The translations under genes and the position numbers were made by a program. The notes under the pieces are model-generated. The model was not told the origin of the DNA, ran no database searches, and saw only the letters and a program-made list of their open reading frames with translations. This document shows positions 16,846 to 25,138 of a DNA stretch of 64,000 nt, piece by piece. The stretch's first letter is position 1. Each line of letters opens with the position of its first letter. Source of the DNA: Bifidobacterium sp. ESL0784 (GTDB taxonomy: Bacteria; Actinomycetota; Actinomycetes; Actinomycetales; Bifidobacteriaceae); contig NZ_JAQTHV010000003.1 in NCBI RefSeq assembly GCF_029433295.1, positions 372,001 to 436,000 of the forward strand, in the 5' to 3' direction.

Positions 16846-18822
16846 TCAGACTTCCTTACTCAGGGACTTCTCGCCACGGCGAGTGATGAAGAAGAGCGCT
16901 CCAGCGCCGCCAAGCAGGACGATGACAACGAGGCCGACCACAATCGCACCAGCGCCGCCGGTCATAGGCAGCTGCGAGAAGGAGTTAATCTCCTGCACAA
17001 GGATGTAATGATTAGGATCAGTTGTCGGGTTCCAGTTATTCTCAGCAACCAGGTCCCATCCATCATGGGAGTTGGAGTACGCAGGTGTCTCAGCGGTTGG
17101 AGTAGGAACGGAAGTGGTAGCCGTATCGGTCGAAACCGTGACGGTGAAGGTCGATTTGCCCAGAGCCGAATACGGTACCGGCACCGTGTTCTGCACAACA
17201 GTGTAGGTTCCTTCTGCAAGGCCTGTGAACCGCATCCTGCCGATAGCCAGGTCATAGGTTCCACCACCACTGCCAAGAGCAGGAGTCAACGTATCGAATA
17301 CGGTAACGTTATCGGCAGTAGCCGTTTGGTCCGCAGCCTTCTGATACGTTCCATCACCCAACTTCTTGAACTTGATCACCGTGGCACCCTGCTTGATCTG
17401 GAATTCACCACCGGTCAAATACGTCGCATGGTTGTTCTTGTCGACATCGGCAAGACTGAAGCCGTACATATATGTCTTGACGGTGCCGGTCGGGTCACCG
17501 CTGTTGTCGATAGTAGTAGTCGTACCGTCTCCAGGAGTTCCGCCGTCGCCAGTTGGCGGATTGCCCGGATCGTTGGAATGGGTCAACGACACACCGTTCT
17601 GCAACTGGGTACCTTCACGTGCGCTGTCATCGATCTTCATCGTATAGGTGATCTTGATATAGTCATTGTAATATGAAGGGGTGCCTTGCGTGAAATTGAT
17701 GATACTACCGGAGAAGTTAAACTCCACCGGGGCTCCGGAAGAGGCACCGCCAGACACCGTATAATCAGAACCGGTCAATGTATGCTCAATCCCGGTATCC
17801 GTAAAATTGGCATCAGTGGAAAACTTGATGCTGGTTACTCCCTGATAGGTCAAACCTGCAGAAGGATCATCCTGGACCACGTAGGTATAGTGACTGAACC
17901 CTGTGGTCAATGGGACCTTGGCAACGATCATATAAGTCAATGTGTCACCGACGGCAGCATTACCAGTGGTCGGGTCAATCATCTTCTTCTTTACGATCAG
18001 CGGGTCGTTCTTCACACTGACCTCACCGAGCTTGACCAACGGACTTGTGGAGAAGGCATCGTAGACATTCGGAGTGCTTGCGGTGTCAACCACTGCCGTG
18101 CTTGCCAGCATAGGAATTGATACCGGAATGGCGGTGGAACTCACCGTGCCGTGGTTGGCGGTGGTGTCGACGATGATGTAGATACCCTGTTTGACATTGA
18201 ATTCAACTGTGGTGTCATCATCATCAAGCACTGTAGTCGAAGCCTGCACTTCGTGACCATGTGTGGCATCGGCAAGACGGTTCTTGAAATTCGTATTCTT
18301 TGTCAACGTAGTGACGAACTTACGAAGGCTGCCACTCCAAGCCGCCGAGCTCGAATTCGAGGTGGTATCTGCCGTCTCTCCGGAAGGAGGTGTGATAGAC
18401 GAGGGGAAGCCAAGCCACGTAACCGCAACCGCGCCAACAGGGTTGTTGCTATAACCGGAAGGCAAAGAGCCGCTGGTGCTGGTGGTTGTATAGGCGTCCT
18501 TCATGGCCTGCATGATCTGCTCGTTAGCCGGCACACCGCCGGCATCGACCTGGCTGGAATCCACACCAACCGAGGACAATTTCCCGCCACCGACGGTCGG
18601 GGTCTGCGCATTGCCATAGGCACCGATGCGCATTGCGGTGAAGTAATGTCCACGCAGCCGGGAACCTTTGCTCTTGATCTTCAACGTCGTATTGGCGTTC
18701 TGATCAATGGGAATGTTGGTATCCGCCAACGCGGTGCCCGCAGGCACCATCGCCAACGCCAAGAGGGCCGCAGCGGCGACAACACCGCCAACGCCGCGTC
18801 TCAATCCTTTACTGATATTCAT
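16846..18822 (-). CDS. Major (backbone) pilin, LPMTG-anchored fimbrial protein
   Basis: A 658-residue secreted, sortase-linked pilin of the SpaH/EbpC-like isopeptide-forming type. A signal peptide (hydrophobic AAAALLALAMVPAGTALA, cleavage near residue 33) leads to an N-terminal domain. A fimbrial isopeptide domain starts near VKKKMIDPTTGNAAVGDTLTY, and a Cna-B domain near residue 470 contains YMYGFSLADVDKNNHATYL. The C-terminus has LPMTG near 625, a hydrophobic helix and a positive tail. The usual VYPK pilin lysine motif is not seen; Lys in LVKLGEVSVKNDP is the positional equivalent. The E-box position reads TYTVVQNTVPVPY, with Gln instead of Glu. It is the last gene of the pilus locus, after a strong intercistronic hairpin. 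Confidence 0.88.
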   Translation of the reverse strand: MNISKGLRRGVGGVVAAAALLALAMVPAGTALADTNIPIDQNANTTLKIKSKGSRLRGHYFTAMRIGAYGNAQTPTVGGGKLSSVGVDSSQVDAGGVPANEQIMQAMKDAYTTTSTSGSLPSGYSNNPVGAVAVTWLGFPSSITPPSGETADTTSNSSSAAWSGSLRKFVTTLTKNTNFKNRLADATHGHEVQASTTVLDDDDTTVEFNVKQGIYIIVDTTANHGTVSSTAIPVSIPMLASTAVVDTASTPNVYDAFSTSPLVKLGEVSVKNDPLIVKKKMIDPTTGNAAVGDTLTYMIVAKVPLTTGFSHYTYVVQDDPSAGLTYQGVTSIKFSTDANFTDTGIEHTLTGSDYTVSGGASSGAPVEFNFSGSIINFTQGTPSYYNDYIKITYTMKIDDSAREGTQLQNGVSLTHSNDPGNPPTGDGGTPGDGTTTTIDNSGDPTGTVKTYMYGFSLADVDKNNHATYLTGGEFQIKQGATVIKFKKLGDGTYQKAADQTATADNVTVFDTLTPALGSGGGTYDLAIGRMRFTGLAEGTYTVVQNTVPVPYSALGKSTFTVTVSTDTATTSVPTPTAETPAYSNSHDGWDLVAENNWNPTTDPNHYILVQEINSFSQLPMTGGAGAIVVGLVVIVLLGGAGALFFITRRGEKSLSKEV

Positions 18823-18936
18823 GATGGTTCACTTTCTCTGTGAAATTTCGTTTTTCAAATATTGATATTGATTATGTCCGGCAATCAACTGTTTATTCAG
18901 CCGCTATACCTCCTCGACCTGCAGCGGCCGGACGCC

Positions 18937-18981
18937 CCGGGCGGCGGGAGCGACATCAGCGTCAACGCTGACGCCGCCCGG
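18937..18981 (-). other. Two-part GC-rich hairpin between adhesin and major pilin genes
   Basis: Outer stem of 10 bp (CCGGGCGGCG at 18937-18946 with CGCCGCCCGG at 18972-18981) and a separate inner stem of 7 bp (TCAGCGT / ACGCTGA, 18956-18971). It starts about 13 nt after the adhesin stop. No T-run follows on the minus strand, so partial termination, RNA processing or mRNA stabilisation are all possible. Confidence 0.7.
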
Positions 18982-18993
18982 CAACTCACCAAT

Positions 18994-21657
18994 TTAGGGA
19001 TCATCGGCCGCCGCCTTTCCAAACCTCATTTTTCTATCGATCACCGCGTAGACACCGGCTCCAATCGCCAGCAACGCCGCGATAATTCCGGCGATGATCA
19101 ACACCAGCTTGCTGTGATCGCCGGTCAACGGCAACGAGTAGACCGGCGCGGACAATTCAAGCTCATGAACAATCCAATCGGACTCGTTGGTTTGCGGATC
19201 GATGCCGTACACTCTGACCTGACCAGATGTCATGCCCGACGGTACAGAGAACGACCAGGTGCCACCCGCCTGAACGGTCGCCGTATCCTCAGAATTGTCA
19301 GGCCAATGGATATGAATCGTCGCCCCGTTGGCTGGAACCGTATGGGCTGCATCGAGATATGCGGTACCGCTGATCGTGTTCAAGGGTTGTAAAGCATCGA
19401 AGGCAACAAAAGGCGCTGTCATATCGACAATCTGTTCCTTGTCTGCGGAGAAGCCAGAATCCACGCCTCCCGTAGTGTTGACCAGCTTTGCGACGAACAC
19501 ATAGTCCTCGCCCTGGGCCAACTCGCTGGTGAAGAACGACGGAACCACCTCACACGACCAATTCTGCGATCCAGCATTGGTAAGGACCTGCGTGCAGCCG
19601 CTGATAATATCGCCTTCACTCATCGGCGGGTCGGACGCATGCCTGACATAGACCTTCAACGTCTCGCCGGGCGAGTTCGGGCTCGCCGTACCGTGGATGA
19701 CAACTCTATCGGTCCCCAGTAGCACGCCACCATTCGGATTGGTCGTATGCGGCACGTCAATTGTTGTCACCGGCGGCGCGGTACTCGGTACCGCGAACTG
19801 AACCGTACGGATGTTGGAGAACTCCGAAGTGATATCTTCCGAATCCCTCGTCGCGGTCTGCGTGGCATGATAGCGCTGAGAACCCGTGACCTTGGTGTTG
19901 CCCGTATCGACGATCGACCAGTTGCCGCTTCCGTCCACGGTCGTCGTTCCTACCAGACGGCCCGCCTTATCAGGATCATTGGGATTGTTCGGATCGATAA
20001 GATTGCCGTCTTTCTCGGCATAGAGGTTGATGGTGGCCCCCGGCTCGCCGGTGCCATTGATTGTCGGATGCAGGCCGGCATACGCATTTTCGGCAGGCGC
20101 GGTGATGACCGGCGGGCGGACCGGCAGACCGTACTTGTTGAAGACCGTATCGATCACCCAAGCCTTGTTGACCAACGTGGCGATTTCGGTCTGGGTCATA
20201 GAAGTCGAGATTCCGGGATCTTCATTATTCTGCAACTGGCTAAGCACCGGGTTGAAGATATCGCGTGGACTGAATTTCTGAGTCCACGGAGAAGAAGAGA
20301 TAGTGGATGCCGTGCATCTGGTGTCACCAGGATTGGTAACAGGCCACGTAACCAGCTTGAAATAGCCGTCAAGACCCTGATCAGCCCTGGCCCTCGCAAA
20401 ATCGATAGATCCGTCCGCGTTCTGCGCGATGCTCAATCCGCCCCCGGAACCTTGCATTGAACGCAAATGCAAGGAGGAGTTATTGTTGTTAAACGCGAAT
20501 CCGGTATTATCATTTGCGGCCTCTTGAATCCGTTCGCCGTTGATCGCCGACTGGGAGACCAACTGGGCATGCGGTGTCAAATCGGTTACCGGCACCCATT
20601 GGCCGTCTTTCAAGCCAATCCATTGGAAATAATAGGAAGACGTGTTGGAACATGGCGATGAGGCCGATGCACGATTGAACCATTTGACGAAGAACGATGT
20701 GGGTGGCGCGACGCCGGGATTGTAATTGGTGCTGTTGGCCGTCAAACCAAAATCGGTGACCAACCCCCAATTGGCCTGTCCGTTGCTCCACAAAGCCGGT
20801 TTATTGTTCCAACCGACCATGGCACGCGGTCCGTTGCATCCCTGTCCATCGGAATTATCGCCGCATAACGTATCCTGATAAATATAGGCCGGATAATCTG
20901 CGAGAACATTGGTCATATAGTCGGTGTCGACACCCAGTTGCTCTGTGGCCAACACGGGATAAAGTCCGCCATAATTAGGTGGGATGGAATTCAAAGCCAC
21001 CGTCGGCACCTCAACCCATAGAAACTGGTTGAGCTCCGAGCCTCCTACGTCATATGCACTGGTCGTTAGCCCCGTCACATCAAGGGCGCAGGTCACCGAG
21101 ATGGTGAGATAATCATAATTCCCTGCCGTCAGCACGCTGTGGATGGTGAAGCAATCGTCCTGATTGGCCGCCCAGTTCATGGCGCCGGTTTTACCTGACA
21201 TCGTGTTCTTGTAATCAAGTGTGTTGATGGCACCACTTAGCAGCAGGTTCATGTTGTAGGCATATCGGATGATCATGCCGCAACTTTGACCGATGTGATA
21301 CGTTCCGTCGGAACATTGCCAAGCCATATTCGACCAATTCGTCGCCTTGACATTGACTTGGCCATGACGCACACGAACAACAAAATCGGCACGCATCTGT
21401 TCACGTGTAGGCGTGAGGGGCAAAATATAATAGTTGTTGAGCACGATATGCTGGTTGTCGGCCAGCATCTTGGTCAGCTTCGGCTTGCTGGTCTGCGGAA
21501 CATCCTGCGTCGATACCTCAGCGGCATTCGCGATGCTTTTCGAGGAAACGGAACCGAAAGAGCAGACCACGCCCTGCGCCACGACAAGCAAAACAGCGAG
21601 CAGGAATGCACACAGGGAAGTCGCCAGCCTGCTGTTTTTATCACCATTACGTAACAT
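18994..21657 (-). CDS. Large LPLTG-anchored surface adhesin, probable minor/tip pilin
   Basis: An 887-residue cell-wall protein. It has a long signal peptide (LATSLCAFLLAVLLVVAQG, ending near AANAAEV). An N-terminal region of about 470 residues has no recognised fold; Cys residues are scattered through it. Three bacterial Ig-like repeats follow: from about 520 (PPVITAPAENAYAGLHPTI), 630 (PPVTTIDVPHTTNPNGG) and 745 (FVAFDALQPLNTISGTAYL). The C-terminus has LPLTG, a hydrophobic helix and a short charged tail. The Ig repeats would form a stalk carrying the N-terminal binding region. No von Willebrand A domain is seen, unlike many tip pilins. The ATG at 21657 has AAGGTGG upstream; a GTG at 21675 is less likely. 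Confidence 0.85.
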   Translation of the reverse strand: MLRNGDKNSRLATSLCAFLLAVLLVVAQGVVCSFGSVSSKSIANAAEVSTQDVPQTSKPKLTKMLADNQHIVLNNYYILPLTPTREQMRADFVVRVRHGQVNVKATNWSNMAWQCSDGTYHIGQSCGMIIRYAYNMNLLLSGAINTLDYKNTMSGKTGAMNWAANQDDCFTIHSVLTAGNYDYLTISVTCALDVTGLTTSAYDVGGSELNQFLWVEVPTVALNSIPPNYGGLYPVLATEQLGVDTDYMTNVLADYPAYIYQDTLCGDNSDGQGCNGPRAMVGWNNKPALWSNGQANWGLVTDFGLTANSTNYNPGVAPPTSFFVKWFNRASASSPCSNTSSYYFQWIGLKDGQWVPVTDLTPHAQLVSQSAINGERIQEAANDNTGFAFNNNNSSLHLRSMQGSGGGLSIAQNADGSIDFARARADQGLDGYFKLVTWPVTNPGDTRCTASTISSSPWTQKFSPRDIFNPVLSQLQNNEDPGISTSMTQTEIATLVNKAWVIDTVFNKYGLPVRPPVITAPAENAYAGLHPTINGTGEPGATINLYAEKDGNLIDPNNPNDPDKAGRLVGTTTVDGSGNWSIVDTGNTKVTGSQRYHATQTATRDSEDITSEFSNIRTVQFAVPSTAPPVTTIDVPHTTNPNGGVLLGTDRVVIHGTASPNSPGETLKVYVRHASDPPMSEGDIISGCTQVLTNAGSQNWSCEVVPSFFTSELAQGEDYVFVAKLVNTTGGVDSGFSADKEQIVDMTAPFVAFDALQPLNTISGTAYLDAAHTVPANGATIHIHWPDNSEDTATVQAGGTWSFSVPSGMTSGQVRVYGIDPQTNESDWIVHELELSAPVYSLPLTGDHSKLVLIIAGIIAALLAIGAGVYAVIDRKMRFGKAAADDP

Positions 21658-21689
21658 AGTTGCCACCTTCGGCACTACTAAAACATCCG

Positions 21690-21799
21690 TTGATTAATAT
21701 ATCTAATCAATAACTATTGTATAACAAATTGGTACAACGGAGAATCACAAAGGAAATAAAGCGACTTTTTATCTTTGATTTACTTGGTTTTTTAACCAA
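21690..21799 (-). promoter_or_regulatory. AT-rich promoter region of the adhesin gene with two inverted repeats
   Basis: TTGATTA (21690-21696) pairs with TAATCAA (21704-21710), and TTGGTT (21784-21789) with AACCAA (21794-21799). This lies within a 227-nt AT-rich gap between the sortase stop and the adhesin start. They could be operators. No poly-G tract of the kind used for pilus phase variation is present. Confidence 0.4.
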
Positions 21800-21845
21800 T
21801 TCAGGCGCATATATAAGGTTTTGATAGAATGTCTCAAATCTCGCT

Positions 21846-21878
21846 ATTGCATCACATCAAACATTGCATCACATCAAA
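21846..21878. repeat. Tandem 17-bp direct repeat, two copies
   Basis: ATTGCATCACATCAAA occurs at 21846-21861 and again at 21863-21878, separated by one base. It lies just past the sortase stop, about 190 nt upstream of the adhesin start, and may be a regulator binding site or a replication-slippage product. Confidence 0.7.
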
Positions 21879-21884
21879 AGAAAA

Positions 21885-22943
21885 TCACTTGCAATGACGT
21901 ACAGGCCATTTACGCCGGTGGCGAATTACATTGATAATTATCCCCAAAGAAAGAATCGCCAAGGCCGAGCAACCCCCTGCAAGCACTCCGTCGCCAGATG
22001 CGTCGTCAGGGTATGGGATGTCCTTGGGAATCGGACGCCGCTCGGCAGTGATCACCAACCTGTGCGAATTGACGCCATACGGTGTACAGGTCATCAACGT
22101 GAGGATGTCTTTGCCGGGAACGACTTTGTAATAGCGCGTGTCATCGGGTAACACGACGTATATGGACGTAATCTGATAACCGAAGGTGTGGTCGAGCGTG
22201 TTGATATAGATGACATCACCTTTTTTGAGCTCGTCAAGTCGAGTGAACAACAGCTCATAAGGCCGCCCAGTATGGCCGGTAATCACGGCGTTCGTCGACT
22301 TCCCGCCAACCGGCAAGCTGGTGCCGTAAAGATGGCCGGCACCTTTGTCGAGTACCTTATCCGAAGTGCCATGGTAGATCGGCAGCTTCAAGGAGATTTT
22401 GGGAATCCGTACCATGCCCATCACGCCTCCTCCGCTGTTGAGCAGTCCCTGATAGACCGTGTCGCGTTCGGAACGAGTGACGACTTTGTTCTTGTCTTTC
22501 TTACCCGCCGAACCGGAAGCAAAGGGGTCGGTATACTCGCCGAATGACTGGCTGCCGGCGGCGATGCCGGCATTGTATTGTCTGGCCTTGTTAAGTTCTT
22601 GGGCAACGCGGCCCTGCGGCCATTTTTTGACCCGGTTCATGGCGGCGACGGCTTGCCGCTCCTGCTCGCGGGAGTTGATGTACTGGTTCGTGGGCAGCCA
22701 CAATGCCAACGCCACCGCCGCAACCACGCACAGCGCCATCAATGTCTTGAGAGCGTTGATGACCTTGCGTTTACGGCGAATAACATGATAGCGAACTTTG
22801 CCATGCCTGAGCACATCCTCGAAGGAAATGTCGCGATCAGCAATGGCGTCATTCGAGATGTCGGTATTTGCAATGCCGCCGTCTGGATTGGACACGTAAC
22901 CAGCACCTCTGCCGCTGCCATCAGTTGGATTCAATTCGCCCAT
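21885..22943 (-). CDS. srtC: Class C (pilus-assembly) sortase
   Basis: A 352-residue membrane transpeptidase that polymerises pilins. A cytoplasmic N-terminus of about 80 residues is followed by one membrane helix (ALKTLMALCVVAAVALAL). The lid motif YTDPFASG near residue 150 is typical of class C. The catalytic residues are His in AVITGHTGRPYEL, Cys in ILTLMTCTPYG (TLxTC) and Arg in NSHRLVITAERR. A C-terminal second hydrophobic helix (ALAILSLGIIINVI) precedes a basic end. The ATG at 22943 has AGGAGG about 11 nt upstream; a longer frame from 22976 is possible. It is the first gene of the pilus locus, whereas in many such loci the sortase is last. Confidence 0.9.
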   Translation of the reverse strand: MGELNPTDGSGRGAGYVSNPDGGIANTDISNDAIADRDISFEDVLRHGKVRYHVIRRKRKVINALKTLMALCVVAAVALALWLPTNQYINSREQERQAVAAMNRVKKWPQGRVAQELNKARQYNAGIAAGSQSFGEYTDPFASGSAGKKDKNKVVTRSERDTVYQGLLNSGGGVMGMVRIPKISLKLPIYHGTSDKVLDKGAGHLYGTSLPVGGKSTNAVITGHTGRPYELLFTRLDELKKGDVIYINTLDHTFGYQITSIYVVLPDDTRYYKVVPGKDILTLMTCTPYGVNSHRLVITAERRPIPKDIPYPDDASGDGVLAGGCSALAILSLGIIINVIRHRRKWPVRHCK

Positions 22944-23107
22944 GATCTCCACACCCTCCTCTGAGGGGTCATACAATGCCCAGTACTTGCCCTAATCAAA
23001 CAAATGCGGCAACCCAAGCCACAGACAATCGACATCGATCTGATTTCATCATGTCATATATCTTTGCATGAGATTATCACTGCTTTGGGATGAATACACA
23101 AACAAAC

Positions 23108-23137
23108 AAACAAGCCCCACATCTAAAAATGCAGGGC
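23108..23137 (-). terminator. Rho-independent terminator after rplT
   Basis: CAAGCCC (23108-23114) pairs with GGGCTTG (23131-23137), followed on the minus strand by a T-rich repeat (TTTGTTTGTTTG). It closes the infC-rpmI-rplT operon. Confidence 0.8.
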
Positions 23138-23162
23138 TTGAAAGATATCGCTTGAGAAATAC

Positions 23163-23546
23163 TCAGGCAGCCACCGGAGCGTTGACGTCCTTGGGCAGCG
23201 CGGCCTTGGCCTTGTCGACGATGGTCTTGAAGGTGTCCGGATCGGAAACGGCGAGCTCGGCAAGCGCGCGGCGGTCGAGTTCGATGCCCGCGAGCTTCAG
23301 ACCCTGCATAAAGCGGTTGTAGGTGATGCCCTGAGCACGGACGGCGGCGTTGATACGCTGGATCCACAGCTTGCGGAAGTCACCCTTACGCGCCTTGCGG
23401 TCGCGGAAGTTGTAGTTAAATGAATGGAGCAGCTGCTCTTTCGCACGACGATACGAACGGGAGCGCTGGCCACGGTAGCCCGAAGCCCTCTTGAGAACGA
23501 CGCGACGCTTCTTATGAGCGTTCACTGCGCGCTTGACACGTGCCAT
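23163..23546 (-). CDS. rplT: 50S ribosomal protein bL20
   Basis: A 127-residue basic protein of the large ribosomal subunit. The N-terminus [19 protein letters not shown] and the block [19 protein letters not shown] are diagnostic of bL20, as is [18 protein letters not shown]. The last 10 residues or so extend slightly past the usual end. In Firmicutes and E. coli, L20 represses its own operon by binding the leader or the rpmI region. Here it follows rpmI by 55 nt in the canonical infC-rpmI-rplT order. It ends in a clear terminator at 23108-23137. Confidence 0.97.
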   Translation of the reverse strand: MARVKRAVNAHKKRRVVLKRASGYRGQRSRSYRRAKEQLLHSFNYNFRDRKARKGDFRKLWIQRINAAVRAQGITYNRFMQGLKLAGIELDRRALAELAVSDPDTFKTIVDKAKAALPKDVNAPVAA

Positions 23547-23601
23547 ATTGTTTCCTCTAGCTTTCTATAAACTTACTTAAACCCTATAAACCAAGCCGAT
23601 T

Positions 23602-23796
23602 TCAGCGGCCGAGCAGCTTTCGCATGTTCTTGCTCTGCGACGTGGCCAGCACCTGGTCGCGGGAGAGGTTGCGGCGCTTGCGCGCGGACTTGTGCTCAAG
23701 GTTGTGGCGCATCGAGGTGCCAGCCTGCATGAGCTTGCCCGTACCGGTGACGCGGACGCGCTTTTTCGCGGCGGAATTGGTTTTCATCTTCGGCAT
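23602..23796 (-). CDS. rpmI: 50S ribosomal protein bL35
   Basis: A 64-residue ribosomal protein. The start [18 protein letters not shown] and the [15 protein letters not shown] block are diagnostic of bL35. AGGAGGG precedes the ATG at 23796. A longer frame open to 24273 is only the shadow of infC and was ignored. It sits between infC (94 nt upstream) and rplT. Confidence 0.96.
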   Translation of the reverse strand: MPKMKTNSAAKKRVRVTGTGKLMQAGTSMRHNLEHKSARKRRNLSRDQVLATSQSKNMRKLLGR

Positions 23797-23890
23797 TGCT
23801 GCCCTCCTATTTATCTTCAAGGTTATCGAATTCAGTCTTCGATGCCCTGTGTCTGCCGACGTTTGAATCAGCCGACACAAAAATTTGTTG

Positions 23891-24802
23891 TTACTTCTTC
23901 GCCCTTGGCGCCGGCTTAGCTGGTTTTGCGGGCTTGGCTGCTGCTGCAGGCTTCGGCTTCGCGCTCTTGGAAGCGGGCGCTGCCGGCTTGTCCGACTTCG
24001 CAGGCTTGGCAGCAGCGGACTTAGCAGGTACTTCGGCCTTAGTTGCCTTGGGCGTTGCTTTGACGGAAGGCTTTGTAGAAATCTTCGGTTCGGCTGTTTT
24101 CGTAGGCTTTGCAGGAACAGACGATTCGGCTGACTTGATTTCATTGACCGCAGCCTTCGCCTGACCGGCTTCCTGAGCCTTTTCCTTCTCCTTGGCCGCG
24201 AGCCTCGCCTTCTGGCGGGCCTGACGGTCGGCACGGGTGTCGGCGCCGCGACGACGCTGCTCGGACTTAGCATGAATCTTCTTGCCCTTGGGAGCCAACG
24301 TCATGAAGATGTTGCGTCCCTCATGCTTCGGGTAAAACTCGATGGTGCCGTATTCCGAAACCTCATCGGCCAGACGCTGCAGAAGCTCCACACCGCCGAT
24401 CGGACGAGACTGCTCACGTCCACGCAGCATGATGGTGACCTTGACCTTGTCGCCGCCCTGAAGGAAGCGGATGACATGGCTCTTCTTGACCTCGAAGTCA
24501 TGCTCGTCGATCTTCAAACGGAAACGAATTTCCTTGATCTCGGCCGCACTCTGGTTGCGACGCGCTTCGCGCTGCTTGATCTTCTCGTTGTACTTGTACT
24601 TGCCATAGTCGATGAGCTTGGCCACCGGAGGATCCGCATTCGGCGCCACCTCAACCAAATCGAGATTCGCTTCCTTGGCCAGATTCAATGCGACTGAGGT
24701 CGCGATGACCCCGACCTGCTCGCTGTTCGGGCCGATCAGGCGTACCTTGGAAACGCGTATCTCGTCGTTAATGCGTGGTTCTGCGCTGATGATGAACTCC
24801 AA
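23891..24802 (-). CDS. infC: Translation initiation factor IF-3
   Basis: A 303-residue initiation factor that checks start codons and keeps subunits apart. The N-terminal domain begins [19 protein letters not shown]. The linker and C-terminal domain include the [20 protein letters not shown] and [13 protein letters not shown] blocks. Past residue 205 there is an Ala/Lys/Pro-rich tail of about 100 residues, not needed for IF-3 function in other bacteria. No ATG fits the start: the choice is TTG (24802) or ATC (24793), and AAGGA is best placed for ATC. Rare start codons on infC are known to allow IF-3 autoregulation in E. coli. A 225-nt structured leader precedes it. Confidence 0.93.
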   Translation of the reverse strand: MEFIISAEPRINDEIRVSKVRLIGPNSEQVGVIATSVALNLAKEANLDLVEVAPNADPPVAKLIDYGKYKYNEKIKQREARRNQSAAEIKEIRFRLKIDEHDFEVKKSHVIRFLQGGDKVKVTIMLRGREQSRPIGGVELLQRLADEVSEYGTIEFYPKHEGRNIFMTLAPKGKKIHAKSEQRRRGADTRADRQARQKARLAAKEKEKAQEAGQAKAAVNEIKSAESSVPAKPTKTAEPKISTKPSVKATPKATKAEVPAKSAAAKPAKSDKPAAPASKSAKPKPAAAAKPAKPAKPAPRAKK

Positions 24803-25040
24803 TCCTTGCTGCTCTTGGACGCGCTGACAACGGAAACCTTTACCGAAACACTTTCGGCATTAATCGCGGCAAAGATTCAAAACGCAGGCGTCAGAATAAC
24901 CGACGCAGCAGAAAGCCACGGCGAATGCCAAGCTTTCGATTCCCTACCTAAACGTAGGAAATGTTTTGAACCCGAAGCTACGAAAAGCTTCCAGGTGGGG
25001 CGCACCCACTTTCTTGATTTCTCAAGCCTGTCTTAGTATA
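24803..25040 (-). promoter_or_regulatory. Candidate structured 5' leader and -10 box of the infC operon
   Basis: On the minus strand TATACT (25035-25040) is a plausible -10 box, giving a leader of about 225 nt. It contains hairpins GTGGG/CCCAC (24995-25009), GAAGCT/AGCTTC (24974-24991) and CCTAC/GTAGG (24943-24958), and no ORF. It may be an attenuator or a ribosomal-protein-binding leader. Confidence 0.4.
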
Positions 25041-25105
25041 CCCTGCCTGCAGACAATCCAGAACATTCCCGAACCGGTACATCGACATCAATGACTTATC
25101 ATAGA

Positions 25106-25121
25106 TGTGATTTCAATCACA
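25106..25121. promoter_or_regulatory. CRP-type palindrome TGTGA-N6-TCACA upstream of the dehydrogenase gene
   Basis: A perfect match to the CRP/GlxR half-sites (TGTGA and TCACA with 6 nt between). It ends 18 nt before the ATG at 25139 and just ahead of the AAAAGGAGA ribosome binding site. This position favours repression or roadblocking. Confidence 0.6.
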
Positions 25122-25138
25122 TTTTAAAAGGAGAAGGC

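Noticed and set aside
23797..24273. Long open frame continuing upstream of rpmI
   Set aside because: It reads through infC in another frame; the real rpmI start has AGGAGGG at 23796.
24803..25090. A short gene in the infC upstream gap
   Set aside because: No frame has a convincing start and ribosome binding site; hairpins and a -10 box fit a leader better.
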